Source of the DNA: Alphaproteobacteria bacterium
Lineage (GTDB): Bacteria > Pseudomonadota > Alphaproteobacteria > Micropepsales > Micropepsaceae
Length of the DNA stretch: 36,699 nucleotides
Direction: 5' to 3'
Assembly (NCBI GenBank): GCA_013389115.1
Contig: JACADY010000056.1
Span: 1-36,699, forward strand
Made by a program: the position numbers and the translations under genes. This document shows, one piece after another, positions 28,010 to 36,581 of the stretch. The notes beneath the pieces are model-generated. The model saw only the letters and a program-made list of their open reading frames with translations, searched no databases and was not told the origin of the DNA. The stretch's first letter is position 1; the number at the start of each line of letters is the position of its first letter.

Positions 28010-29215
28010 TCAATAACCGCCTTCGATGGCAAAAAGGCGGCGATGCTCTTCCAACGCGTACCGATCGGTCATGCCCGCGATATAGTCGCACACGACCCGT
28101 GCCGTTTCGGCACTGCCAGGCCTCTCGCAGCCACGCGCCCATTCCGGAGGCAACACATTAGGCTGATTGAGAAAAAGGTCAAAGAGTTCGCGCACGACGC
28201 GTTTGGCCTTGGCGACTGAGCGGTTGACGCGATAGTGCCGGTACATGTTCGCGAACAGGAACTCCTTCAGACCCGCATCATAGGCCGCCATGTCGGCTGA
28301 AAAGGCGCAGAAGGGATGGCTGGCAAGGCGCACCTCTTCGACGGACCGCACATGATCCTGCTCGATCCGCCGCAATGTCTCGCGCACGACATCCTCGATC
28401 ATGAGGGTCATGAGCCGGCGCACCGCTTCATGGATGAGCCGCTGGCGCTCGAGCCCTGGATACCGGTCGAGGAGTTCCTGGAACACCGGGCCGACAAGGG
28501 GCACCGCCATCAAGGCGTCGAGCGGGAACAATTGCGCCCGCAATCCATCGTCGATGTCGTGATTGTTATAGGCGATGTCATCGGAAATGGCCGCGACCTG
28601 CGCCTCGAGCCCGGCGAACCGGTCGAGTTCGAGATCATGCGCCCGCGCATAGGAAAGAATGGCCGCCGGCACCTCTCCGCCCCGCGCATGGGGACCAAGA
28701 AGCGGACCGTTATGCTTCACCATCCCCTCAAGACATTCCCAGGTGAGGTTGAGCCCGTCGAACGCCGCATAGCGGTGTTCGAGCGCCGTCACGAGCTTCA
28801 GGGCCTGGGCATTGTGGTCGAACCCGCCAAAGGGCGCCATGGCGGCATTGAGCGCATCCTCGCCCGCATGGCCAAAGGGCGTATGGCCAAGGTCATGCGC
28901 GAGGGCGAGCGCCTCGGCCAGATCCTCATCGAGCCCCAGAATGCGCGCGATGGAGCGGGCGATCTGCGCCACCTCCAGCGAATGGGTGAGGCGCGTACGG
29001 TAATAATCGCCCTCGTGATAAACGAAGACCTGCGTCTTGTGCTTGAGGCGCCGAAACGCCGCCGAATGGATGATCCGGTCCCGGTCGCGCTGGAACACGG
29101 TCCGGGTGAGGCTCTCGGGCTCCGGATAAAGACGTCCCCGGGTCTGCGTGGGGCGCGTGGCGTAAGGAGCGGCATCGCCCGCAAAGGGCGCAGGAAAGCT
29201 GAGTGGCCTGGCCAT
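28010..29215 (-). CDS. dgt: Deoxyguanosinetriphosphate triphosphohydrolase-like protein
   Basis: HD-domain enzyme that hydrolyses dNTPs to nucleosides and triphosphate. The 401-residue protein has the N-terminal [27 protein letters not shown] signature, the first metal His in [16 protein letters not shown], and the HD pair in [41 protein letters not shown] supplies the distal Asp. It belongs to the type II, dGTPase-like group common in alphaproteobacteria, whose true substrate may be any dNTP. It is divergent from erpA with an 88-base gap. Confidence 0.94.
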   Translation of the reverse strand: MARPLSFPAPFAGDAAPYATRPTQTRGRLYPEPESLTRTVFQRDRDRIIHSAAFRRLKHKTQVFVYHEGDYYRTRLTHSLEVAQIARSIARILGLDEDLAEALALAHDLGHTPFGHAGEDALNAAMAPFGGFDHNAQALKLVTALEHRYAAFDGLNLTWECLEGMVKHNGPLLGPHARGGEVPAAILSYARAHDLELDRFAGLEAQVAAISDDIAYNNHDIDDGLRAQLFPLDALMAVPLVGPVFQELLDRYPGLERQRLIHEAVRRLMTLMIEDVVRETLRRIEQDHVRSVEEVRLASHPFCAFSADMAAYDAGLKEFLFANMYRHYRVNRSVAKAKRVVRELFDLFLNQPNVLPPEWARGCERPGSAETARVVCDYIAGMTDRYALEEHRRLFAIEGGY

Positions 29216-29303
29216 GACCCCTTTCCGGATCGAATTCGACCGCCTATTTAAGACTCATTCGCTATTTTAGCGCGGATCGCCCCGCGTCGGGAGTTTTTCA
29301 GCA

Positions 29304-29639
29304 ATGGACGGCGCCCTGCCCGTAACAGTCTCGGCCCGAGCGGCTGCCGAAATCGCAAAGGTGCTGAAGGAAGAGGCCCCCGGCAGCATGCTGCGGGTCT
29401 CCGTATCGGGGGGCGGTTGCGCTGGCTATCAGTATGGCTTCAGCTTCGACAAAGACGCGGCGCCCGACGATCTGAGGATCGAGCGCGACGGCGTGACGGT
29501 GCTGATCGATGAAGTCTCCGCATCCTTCCTGAAGGGCTCGGAGCTTGACTATGTCGATGAGCTGATCGGCGCGTCCTTCCAGATCAGGAATCCCAATGCG
29601 AAGTCCTCTTGCGGCTGTGGAACTTCGTTCTCGGTGTAG
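29304..29639 (+). CDS. erpA: A-type iron-sulfur carrier protein (HesB/IscA family)
   Basis: Carries Fe-S clusters to apoproteins. The 111-residue protein has the three conserved cysteines: Cys39 in SVSGGGCAGYQYGF, and Cys103 and Cys105 in SSCGCGTSFSV. The middle segment VLIDEVSASFLKGSELDYVDEL is standard for the family. ErpA, IscA and HesB are hard to separate by sequence; the position opposite dgt is where alphaproteobacterial erpA is usually found, so I use that name. No isc or suf genes are adjacent. Confidence 0.9.
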   Translation: MDGALPVTVSARAAAEIAKVLKEEAPGSMLRVSVSGGGCAGYQYGFSFDKDAAPDDLRIERDGVTVLIDEVSASFLKGSELDYVDELIGASFQIRNPNAKSSCGCGTSFSV

Positions 29640-29766
29640 AAGGATTTGAGCAACCCTCGCCATTCGGTCATCGGCGAAGCGTTGCGACAAGTCGAGACGG
29701 CGGAATGCAGTGGTGAGCAGCGCGAAGTGAAGCCAGCGCCGGGAATGAAATAGAGGAACACCGCCG

Positions 29767-30366
29767 ATGGCAGGACCATCGCTTCGCCTTCTCGAAGGCC
29801 TGAAAAGGCGCTATGCAGAGCCACATCGGGCATATCACACCTGGGAACATATCGAAGCACTGCTGCGGCACTTCCGTACATACGAATTCTCTCTGGCCGA
29901 TCCCGCGGCAGTCCTTTGGGCCATCTACTGGCATGATGCCGTCTATGATCCCATCGCGAAGGACAATGAGGAAAAGAGCGCATCCCTTCTCCTTTCTGAA
30001 GCAGGGAACGAGGCTGCGAAGGCGACGCTCGAAAAGGCGTCGATCTACATCCGCGCGACCCGGTATCATCAGCTTCCTGAAGAACTCCCGGCGGATGCCC
30101 TTTCCGATTGCGGCCTATTTCTCGATCTCGACCTATCCATCCTCGCCGCACCATCTGAGGTCTTTGATACCTATGAGGCGGCCATCCGCAGGGAATATGC
30201 GTTCGTGCCGGAGGACCGCTTCCGCCAGGGGCGCGGCACGATCCTGAAAGATTTCCTCCGTCGGCCACGGCTTTATTTCAGCGCTGCAATTCCAGAAACA
30301 TGGGAGACACTGGCCCGCGCCAATCTCCGCCGCTCGATTGCCATGCTGTCTGGAGATGCGACTTGA
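29767..30366 (+). CDS. HD-superfamily metal-dependent phosphohydrolase-like protein (COG4339-like)
   Basis: A 199-residue HD-domain protein. Metal ligands are visible in AYHTWEHI (His24, His28) and IYWHDAVYDP (His56-Asp57), with NEEKSASLL after it. This is the pattern of the short predicted HD phosphohydrolases of COG4339, whose substrate is not established. No signal peptide or membrane segment, so cytoplasmic. GAGGAA lies upstream of the ATG. A noncoding gap of 127 bases separates it from erpA, so it may have its own promoter; xthA starts 61 bases after its stop. Confidence 0.82.
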   Translation: MAGPSLRLLEGLKRRYAEPHRAYHTWEHIEALLRHFRTYEFSLADPAAVLWAIYWHDAVYDPIAKDNEEKSASLLLSEAGNEAAKATLEKASIYIRATRYHQLPEELPADALSDCGLFLDLDLSILAAPSEVFDTYEAAIRREYAFVPEDRFRQGRGTILKDFLRRPRLYFSAAIPETWETLARANLRRSIAMLSGDAT

Positions 30367-30427
30367 GGCCCGTGGCCAAGGCAGTGTCTTGAGTGCTAAG
30401 AGTTTGAGAAAGAACGCCCCTTGAGCC

Positions 30428-31204
30428 ATGCGCATTGCCACCTTCAACGTCAACTCCATCAAGGCGCATCTCGAACAGGTCTTGACCTGGACGAAGGCCT
30501 TCGCACCGGATGTCCTGTGCCTGCAGGAGATCAAATGCGTGGACGAGAATTTTCCCCGTCTCGAATTCGAGGCGATGGGCTATCAATGCGCGCTCTTCGG
30601 CCAGAAGACCTATAACGGCGTCGCCCTCCTCTCGAAATTCGCGCTCGAGGACATCACGCGCGGCCTGCCCGGCTTTGAGGATGAGCAATCCCGCTACATC
30701 GAGGCGATGGTGATGCGCAAGGAAGCGCCCGTCCGTGTGGCCTCGATCTACCTGCCCAATGGCAACCCCAGCGGCACCGAAAAATACGCCTACAAGCTCG
30801 CCTTCATGGAGGCCTTGCGCCGCCACGCCAAAGACGTGCTGGCGCTGGAGGAACCCACGGTTCTTGCAGGAGACTACAACGTCATCCAGGAGCCGTGCGA
30901 TGTCTATGATCCGGACGGCTGGCGCGAGGACGCCCTCTTCAGGCGTGAGACCCGGCTCGCCTTCGCCGCGCTCGCCAATCAGGGTTGGACCGATGCCTAT
31001 CGCGCCCGCCATGGGGAGCCGAACCAGTATTCCTTCTGGGACTATCAGGCAGGGGCTTGGGCGAAGAACTGGGGCCTGCGCATCGACCATTTGCTGCTCT
31101 CGCCCCAGGCTGCGGACCGCTTGACGGGCAGCGGCATCGAAAAGGCCGTGCGCGGCTGGGAGAGGCCCTCCGACCACGTCCCCGTTTGGTGCGCCTTAGC
31201 GTGA
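30428..31204 (+). CDS. xthA: Exodeoxyribonuclease III
   Basis: AP endonuclease and 3'-5' exonuclease of base excision repair. The 258-residue protein has the metal-binding Glu34 in VLCLQEIKC and the N-terminal Asn of MRIATFNVNSIKAHL. Further signatures are YNGVALLSK, SIYLPNG, the catalytic AGDYNVI, WGLRIDHLLLS and the final SDHVPVW with the active-site Asp-His. Length and motif order are normal. The last four bases overlap the GTG start of the glycosyltransferase gene (GTGA), which suggests translational coupling despite unrelated functions. Confidence 0.97.
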   Translation: MRIATFNVNSIKAHLEQVLTWTKAFAPDVLCLQEIKCVDENFPRLEFEAMGYQCALFGQKTYNGVALLSKFALEDITRGLPGFEDEQSRYIEAMVMRKEAPVRVASIYLPNGNPSGTEKYAYKLAFMEALRRHAKDVLALEEPTVLAGDYNVIQEPCDVYDPDGWREDALFRRETRLAFAALANQGWTDAYRARHGEPNQYSFWDYQAGAWAKNWGLRIDHLLLSPQAADRLTGSGIEKAVRGWERPSDHVPVWCALA

Positions 31205-32061
31205 GCGACCCTACGCCCCCCGTCTTCCTCATCAATCTTGATCGCGATACGCAAAAGCTCGCCGCCATGGAAGCCCAGCTCGCCGAGCGCGGCGTCGGCT
31301 TCACCCGCGTGCCCGCCGTGCTGGGAAAGGGGTTGAGCGCGGCGGAACTCGCCCGCTGGCGCCCCGATCCACACTACTGGCGCGAGCGCCGGAACTTCCA
31401 CCTGGGCGAGGTTGGCAACGTTCTCTCCCACCGCAAGATCCTGGAACGGATCGTTGGCGAGAAGCACGCCCTTGCCGCCGTGCTCGAAGACGATGTGGGC
31501 TTGAGCGAGGATTTCCGGCAGGTGCTGGCCGACCTTGCGCGCAACATGCATGGCTGCGAGGCGATCAAGCTTGAGGGCCTCGAAATGCATGGTTCGCCCG
31601 GCTATGTCCGGCCCCTCGCCAGTCTTGGCGGACGCACGCTCTATTTCTCATTCCGCCCGGCGCTCGGCTGTGCGGGCTATCTCGTGACGCATCGCGGCGC
31701 GCAGAAGCTTCTCGCCGCGCTCGACCATGTGCACGAGCCCTTCGACCACACGCTGGCCGCCTTTGCCAGACATGATCTGAGGCTTGCCGAGTTGCGCCCG
31801 TTTCCGGCTTGGCAGCGCGAGGGCCTCAGCGAGATCTCGGCCAGCCGCGCCAATCTCGCGCATACGCCGCCCGACTTGAGCTATCGCCTGCGCAAGCGCT
31901 GGGAGGTTCTCTCAACCCCGATACGTACGGTGCTTTTCGACCTGCGCCAGTTTGGCTGGCGCGCGCTCAAGGAGCGTCCAGTCAGGATGCTCGCGCCACA
32001 GAACCGGCAGGAGCACGTCGCGCGTGCGAAGGACGAGCATGAAACGATGGGGAATGCCTGA
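31201..32061 (+). CDS. Glycosyltransferase family 25 protein
   Basis: A 286-residue GT25 enzyme of the type that adds sugars to lipooligosaccharide or lipopolysaccharide. It has the N-terminal PVFLINLDRDTQKLAAMEAQL, GEVGNVLSHRKILERIV, the metal-binding LEDDV (after LAAVL), and GCAGYLVTHRGAQKLLAAL. These are the four landmarks of the family. No signal peptide, so cytoplasmic face. The GTG at 31201 overlaps the xthA stop; a longer reading from 30985 would be a shadow of xthA. The acceptor is unknown. Confidence 0.88.
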   Translation: MSDPTPPVFLINLDRDTQKLAAMEAQLAERGVGFTRVPAVLGKGLSAAELARWRPDPHYWRERRNFHLGEVGNVLSHRKILERIVGEKHALAAVLEDDVGLSEDFRQVLADLARNMHGCEAIKLEGLEMHGSPGYVRPLASLGGRTLYFSFRPALGCAGYLVTHRGAQKLLAALDHVHEPFDHTLAAFARHDLRLAELRPFPAWQREGLSEISASRANLAHTPPDLSYRLRKRWEVLSTPIRTVLFDLRQFGWRALKERPVRMLAPQNRQEHVARAKDEHETMGNA

Positions 32062-32064
32062 CCG

Positions 32065-32469
32065 ATGACCGCCAAATTTACGCCCCTTCAAGGGGGATGC
32101 CTGTGCGGCGATGTCCGCTTTCAGATCAAGGCTCCCCCCATCCAATCGGGTTATTGCCATTGCCGCATGTGCCAGAGGAATTCCGGCGCCCCGGCCGTTG
32201 CCTCGTTCTCGGTCCTCGTTCACGACTTCGCCTATGTTGCGGGCAGGCCGGCCGCCTTTCGATCATCCGCTCACGGACAAAGAGAATTCTGCCCCCGCTG
32301 CGGCAGCTATCTCGTCTTTCGCGACGACACGCCGGAAATCGGCGTCAATACGGCCAGCCTCGATGACCCCGGCGCCGTCCCGCCCACCTTTCACATCTAT
32401 TGGGAAAGCCACATCGACTGGTTCGACACAGCCGACACCCTGCCGCGGTATGAGAAGGGTCTGCCTTGA
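32065..32469 (+). CDS. GFA-family zinc protein
   Basis: A 134-residue protein of the glutathione-dependent formaldehyde-activating fold (GFA, Gfa/CENP-V). Seven cysteines form the zinc-binding pattern: Cys12 and Cys14 in GGCLCGDVRF, Cys31, Cys33 and Cys36 in YCHCRMCQRNSG, and Cys76 and Cys79 in FCPRCGSYLVF. Only some members act on S-hydroxymethylglutathione; most have no known substrate. It starts three bases after the glycosyltransferase stop, so it is the last gene of the xthA-GT25-GFA run. No other formaldehyde genes are near. Confidence 0.9.
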   Translation: MTAKFTPLQGGCLCGDVRFQIKAPPIQSGYCHCRMCQRNSGAPAVASFSVLVHDFAYVAGRPAAFRSSAHGQREFCPRCGSYLVFRDDTPEIGVNTASLDDPGAVPPTFHIYWESHIDWFDTADTLPRYEKGLP

Positions 32470-32483
32470 GGAGGAAGGCGCCT

Positions 32484-33188
32484 CTACTCCATCCGTTTCC
32501 AAGGCTCCCATTCCGCGGCGAGCTTTCTGGCTTCCGCCTCCTGCTCGGGCGAAAGCTTGGTGCGGCGGCGTTCCTGCTCTTCGGCAAGCGCGGCCTTGAG
32601 ATCGCCCTCGACGAATTCCGAGGCGATGACGAGCCACATATAGCCGTGCATGGGATCGGCGGCGCGCCCGCGCCCTTCTGAGAGCATCAACCCGAATTTC
32701 ACCATCGCGTGCGGCAGGCCTTCATTGGCGGCGATCTCATAGAGATCGGCCGCATCCGTATCGCTGGGCTCGACATCGCCTTCGCCCGTCGAGAGGATAT
32801 CGCCCAGATACATCGCCGCTTCGGCACTGCCGCCCTCAAGCGCGCGATAGAGCCACTTGATCGCCAGTTCATATTTCTTGTCCGTGCCGAAACCGCGCCG
32901 GTACATGTTGCCAAGCCGCAATTGCGCGCCCGTATGCCCGGCTTCGGCGGCTTTCGTATAGGCATCGAGCGCCTTCTTGTAGTCCTGGCCGATGCCGGCG
33001 CCATCGACATACATGTTGCCGAGATAGAACCAGCCCCAGACATCGCCATCCTTGCCGGATTGCTCGAACTCGGCCGCGGCCTTTTGATAGTCCTTCGCCT
33101 GGAACGCGGCGATACCCGCCGAGACATCGGCCAGAGCCGCGCCCGGCAGGGCGAGGGTGAAGAAAAGAGCGAGTGCACTAAGGCGCAT
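32484..33188 (-). CDS. Secreted Sel1-like repeat protein
   Basis: A 234-residue protein with a signal peptide (MRLSALALFFTLALPGAALA, cleavage after ALA). The mature part is built of Sel1/TPR-like helical repeats of about 36 residues: FYLGNMYVDGAGIGQDYKKALDAYTKAAEAGH, LRLGNMYRRGFGTDKKYELAIKWLYRALEGGS, MYLGDILSTGEGD, and VKFGLMLSEGRGRAADP. Such proteins act as periplasmic scaffolds; partners are unknown. The ATG at 33188 is ten bases beyond the ilvD stop with GAGGG between, so it is cotranscribed with ilvD. A longer frame back to 33350 lies inside ilvD and is rejected. Confidence 0.9.
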   Translation of the reverse strand: MRLSALALFFTLALPGAALADVSAGIAAFQAKDYQKAAAEFEQSGKDGDVWGWFYLGNMYVDGAGIGQDYKKALDAYTKAAEAGHTGAQLRLGNMYRRGFGTDKKYELAIKWLYRALEGGSAEAAMYLGDILSTGEGDVEPSDTDAADLYEIAANEGLPHAMVKFGLMLSEGRGRAADPMHGYMWLVIASEFVEGDLKAALAEEQERRRTKLSPEQEAEARKLAAEWEPWKRME

Positions 33189-33198
33189 GGGGTAACCC

Positions 33199-34914
33199 TC
33201 AAATATCCGCATAGACGCGCGTTTCGGCCTTGCCGCCGGGATGTGTAACCGCCCCGAGGCGCGCGGAGCCCACGCCTTCGGCGTATTTCCAAAGCGTGCC
33301 GGAGGTAAAACCATTCGCTCGCGGCGCCCAGGCCGCCTTGCGCGCGGCAAGCTCGGCCTCGCTCAAGGCAACGCTGAGCGTGCCCGCCTCGGCATCGATC
33401 GTGATGATGTCGCCGTCGCGTAGCAGCGCGATCGGTCCGCCCACGGCCGCCTCCGGCCCCACATGGCCGATGCAGAAGCCGCGCGTTGCCCCGGAGAACC
33501 GCCCGTCCGTGATGAGAGCCACTTTCTCGCCCATCCCCTGCCCATAGAGCGCCGATGTCGTTGAGAGCATCTCGCGCATCCCCGGCCCGCCCTTGGGACC
33601 CTCGTAGCGGATGACGATGACATCTCCGTCACGATAGTGCCGGTTCTGTACCGCTTCGAACGCCGCTTCTTCCGAATCGAATACACGAGCAGGCCCTGAG
33701 AATTGAAGCCGGACGAGCCCGGCAACCTTAACGATGGCGCCATCGGGCGCGAGATTGCCGGAAAGCCCGACAACACCTCCCGTCGGTGACAAGGGATTGG
33801 CATGCGCGCGGATCACCTTTTGCGTGGGGTCGAAAGTGACCCCGGCAAGGTTGTCCGCCATCGTCTTGCCCGTGACGGTCAGGACATCGCCATGCAGGAA
33901 ACCGCCCTCGAGCAGCGTCTTGAGGAGCATGGGTACGCCGCCCGCCTCGAACATGTCCTTCGCCACATATTTCCCGCCGGGCTTGAGGTCGGCGAGATAG
34001 GGCGTGCGCTTGAAGATGCGCGCCACGTCGAACAGGTCGAACGCGATCCCCGCCTCATGCGCCATCGCGGGCAGATGCAGCGCCGCGTTGGTCGAGCCGC
34101 CGGTCGCCGCAACGATGGTTGCGGCATTCTCGAACGCCTTCATCGTGCAGATGTCGCGCGGGCGGATGTTCTTCTCAAGCAGGGCCATCACCGCCTGCCC
34201 GCTCTTTTCCGCATAGGCATCCCGGCTCGTATATTCAGCCGGCGCGCCTGCGGAATAAGGAAGCGCAAGGCCGATCGCCTCTGACACGCAGGCCATGGTG
34301 TTGGCGGTGAACTGCCCGCCGCACGCGCCCGCGCCCGGGCATGCGACGCATTCAAGCTCCTTGAGCGCAGCATCGTCCATCTTGCCCGCGGCGTGCTCGC
34401 CCACGGCTTCGAACACATCGAGAATGGTGACGTCCCGGCCGTGATAATGGCCGGGCAGGATCGAACCGCCATACATGAACACTGAGGGCACGTTGAGCCG
34501 CAGCATGGCCATCATGAGCCCCGGCAGAGACTTGTCGCAGCCCGCGATCCCGACCATCGCGTCATAGCAGTGGCCGCGCATCGTGAGTTCGCAGGAATCG
34601 GCGATGACCTCGCGGCTGATGAGCGAGGATTTCATCCCCTCATGTCCCATGGCGATACCGTCCGTCACGGTGATCGTACAGAACTCGCGCGGCGTCCCCC
34701 CGGCTGCCTTGACGCCCGCCTTTGCCACCTGCGCCTGTCGCATCAGCGCGATGTTGCAGGGCGCCGATTCATTCCAGCAGCTCACGACCCCGACAAAGGG
34801 CTGGGCGATCTCAAGATCATTGAGACCCATGGCCCGATAGAAGGCGCGGTGCGGTGCGCGCTCCGGTCCGACCGTGGTGTGACGCGAGGGAAGTTTTGAT
34901 TTGTCGATGCTCAT
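33199..34914 (-). CDS. ilvD: Dihydroxy-acid dehydratase
   Basis: Third common step of isoleucine and valine synthesis: dehydration of 2,3-dihydroxy acids to 2-oxo acids using an Fe-S cluster. The 571-residue protein has the cluster cysteines at about Cys53 (NESAPCN), Cys126 (GIAGCDKSLPG) and Cys198 (CPGAGACGGQF), the three-cysteine set of the [2Fe-2S] type. VAATGGSTNAALHLPA and KGGPGMREML are standard. The C-terminal GLVRLQFSGPARVF and TDGRFSGATRGFCIGHVGPEAA also match. A related sugar-acid dehydratase (Edd/AraC-type) is possible but the set fits IlvD best. The gene is divergent from the secreted protein gene. Confidence 0.95.
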   Translation of the reverse strand: MSIDKSKLPSRHTTVGPERAPHRAFYRAMGLNDLEIAQPFVGVVSCWNESAPCNIALMRQAQVAKAGVKAAGGTPREFCTITVTDGIAMGHEGMKSSLISREVIADSCELTMRGHCYDAMVGIAGCDKSLPGLMMAMLRLNVPSVFMYGGSILPGHYHGRDVTILDVFEAVGEHAAGKMDDAALKELECVACPGAGACGGQFTANTMACVSEAIGLALPYSAGAPAEYTSRDAYAEKSGQAVMALLEKNIRPRDICTMKAFENAATIVAATGGSTNAALHLPAMAHEAGIAFDLFDVARIFKRTPYLADLKPGGKYVAKDMFEAGGVPMLLKTLLEGGFLHGDVLTVTGKTMADNLAGVTFDPTQKVIRAHANPLSPTGGVVGLSGNLAPDGAIVKVAGLVRLQFSGPARVFDSEEAAFEAVQNRHYRDGDVIVIRYEGPKGGPGMREMLSTTSALYGQGMGEKVALITDGRFSGATRGFCIGHVGPEAAVGGPIALLRDGDIITIDAEAGTLSVALSEAELAARKAAWAPRANGFTSGTLWKYAEGVGSARLGAVTHPGGKAETRVYADI

Positions 34915-35128
34915 GGGGGGCTTCCGGCTGGTCGATCGGGGCGCATTCGTAGCGCCAGGTTGCTATTCTCCCTGCGCTTATCCCTCAACTGCCAGGGTAA
35001 ATCAAAACGCCAAGGGCATCGCCGCGCTACCAAAGCGACCTGGCCGCGAGAAGGGCCAATGGCCGCAAGGAATCCGCGCGTAAATTGTGCTAGATTACCA
35101 CCAATTCATCTTGCAAAGAGGGATGTTG

Positions 35129-36322
35129 ATGAGCGCGAGATTGATGGGAGGCGTCATCGCCTTCGGGATCGCCGTTTGCATGGCGGCATTGGCGGGGCTG
35201 CCCGCAATGGCGCAGCAAAATCCTGTCATTCAGCCGGGCATGCGGATCGTCTTCCTGGGCAGCGCGGCCTCGATCCCGGGCGAGAGCACCGTGCTTGTGC
35301 CCTCGCCCAATGGCGGCTGGGTCAATCAGCGCACGGGCCAGACCTACAACCTCGAGGATAATCCAGGCGGCGGCGGCGCGGGCTATGTCGCCCTCGACAT
35401 TATCGAGGTAACGCCCCAGCACATCATTGGCTTCTCTAATAACTGGCTGCTCTATGACCTCCAAACGGGCGCCACCACCCACATCGAAGGACATGGGTTC
35501 ATCGACAGCGGCGAGAACATTGCGGATTTCTGGGTTGAGCCGCGCAAGCTGGCCGCCATAGGGGATGTCCAGTCACAGACGCAGATCATCCGCCGCATGC
35601 CCTATCCCCTGGGTGGCCAGACCTATAGCGCCATCCGCATGCAGCTCTACAGCAACGGGGGCTGGACCCAGAACACCTATGACACGGTGACGGGCCTGCT
35701 GCTGGTCGCAACCTCGAATATCGCCGGCAAGGGCACACAGGTCTTAGGCCCCGACAACACGATACAACCTGGCGCCGGGACAACCTCGATAACCTATTCG
35801 CAGATCATGAACGTGCGCAAGACGAACCTGCCCGGCCCCGGCATGCGCCTGCCCGCCAACTTCTTGAACTTGCGCAAGCTCGTTTATGCGGGGCAGTACG
35901 GGTTCAATCTGCGCGGCGCCGAAATGCAAACCCCCGGCCTTCCCATGCAGATCGAGGTGACGATCACCGGCTCGGCCCCAACGCATATCTCCGCAATGCT
36001 CACGGAGCGGTCGGCGGCGGCGCTGGGCATCAGTGTCCCCATTCAGCTCATTGCCGGCGGCATCGGCGGGTTCTACCTCGATCCCACCTATCTTGCGTCG
36101 CTGCGGCAGGGCGTGGTCCTCGACGAGGATCAGGTCCTGAAGACGCGGACCTTCGTGGCCAGTGTTGACAACACGATGGTGATGCTGACCGTGCAATCAC
36201 CCTTCACCGCGGTCACCTATGGCTATGACCGGCAGTCAGGCATGCTCGTCTACAACGACAGCCGCACCGACACCGGCCTTGGCCCCCAATACCGCACCGT
36301 TCAGCTCCAGTCGGTGCAGTAG
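35129..36322 (+). CDS. Unknown secreted protein
   Basis: I do not recognise this family. The 397-residue product has a signal peptide (SARLMGGVIAFGIAVCMAAL then GLPAMA, cleavage before QQN). The mature part is rich in beta-prone segments with Gly/Thr/Tyr, for example MRIVFLGSAASIPGESTVLVP, GYVALDIIEVTPQHIIGFSNNWLLY and TYDTVTGLLLVATSNIAGKGT. There is no clear catalytic motif and no cysteine after the signal. A beta-propeller or other extracellular beta structure is possible (inference). The ATG at 35129 is chosen because GAGGG lies about seven bases upstream; another ATG lies two codons earlier. The final TAG is the first three bases of a repeat fragment. Confidence 0.78.
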   Translation: MSARLMGGVIAFGIAVCMAALAGLPAMAQQNPVIQPGMRIVFLGSAASIPGESTVLVPSPNGGWVNQRTGQTYNLEDNPGGGGAGYVALDIIEVTPQHIIGFSNNWLLYDLQTGATTHIEGHGFIDSGENIADFWVEPRKLAAIGDVQSQTQIIRRMPYPLGGQTYSAIRMQLYSNGGWTQNTYDTVTGLLLVATSNIAGKGTQVLGPDNTIQPGAGTTSITYSQIMNVRKTNLPGPGMRLPANFLNLRKLVYAGQYGFNLRGAEMQTPGLPMQIEVTITGSAPTHISAMLTERSAAALGISVPIQLIAGGIGGFYLDPTYLASLRQGVVLDEDQVLKTRTFVASVDNTMVMLTVQSPFTAVTYGYDRQSGMLVYNDSRTDTGLGPQYRTVQLQSVQ

Positions 36323-36338
36323 AGCAACATGCGGAAAA
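36320..36338. repeat. Truncated copy of the palindromic repeat seen upstream of serS
   Basis: TAGAGCAACATGCGGAAAA matches the left end of the repeat at 20662-20680 with one mismatch, then the similarity stops. The TAG at its start is the stop codon of the preceding secreted-protein gene. Confidence 0.7.
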
Positions 36339-36430
36339 CCATGTCCCGGCGAAGACGGGACTGGGGCCATCCACCTGTTCCGTCTCTCACCCTTCGAGGG
36401 CCGCGAAGAGCAATGGGAACCCTCATTTCC

Positions 36431-36451
36431 CCTCCCCCTGAAAGGGGGAGG
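36431..36451. repeat. Short perfect hairpin, 9-bp stem
   Basis: CCTCCCCCT and AGGGGGAGG pair perfectly around the loop GAA. A related hairpin lies about 70 bases further on. No T-tract follows, so it is called an intergenic repeat rather than a terminator, although it could slow transcription after the secreted-protein gene. Confidence 0.6.
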
Positions 36452-36502
36452 CGCGAGCTGGGGGTCAGGCTCCCACCAAGAATGCGATTCCCACCCCTTG
36501 CC

Positions 36503-36521
36503 CTCCCCTTTGCAAGGGGAG
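36503..36521. repeat. Short perfect hairpin, 8-bp stem
   Basis: CTCCCCTT and AAGGGGAG pair around the loop TGC. It resembles the hairpin at 36431-36451, and both look like intergenic palindromes of a dispersed type. Confidence 0.55.
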
Positions 36522-36581
36522 TGAGCAGCAGGCCTCTTCCTTCGAGGGACGCAAAGGGCGAGCCGCGCCGCGAACAGCTAG

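Noticed and set aside
26362-28161. A 599-residue open frame on the plus strand opposite nagZ and the SPOR gene
   Set aside because: It is antisense to two clear genes, has low-complexity Arg/Gly-rich content and no recognisable domain. Long antisense frames are common in GC-rich DNA.
36431-36521. Two GC-rich hairpins as intrinsic terminators of the secreted-protein gene
   Set aside because: Neither is followed by a T-tract on either strand; they look like dispersed palindromes.
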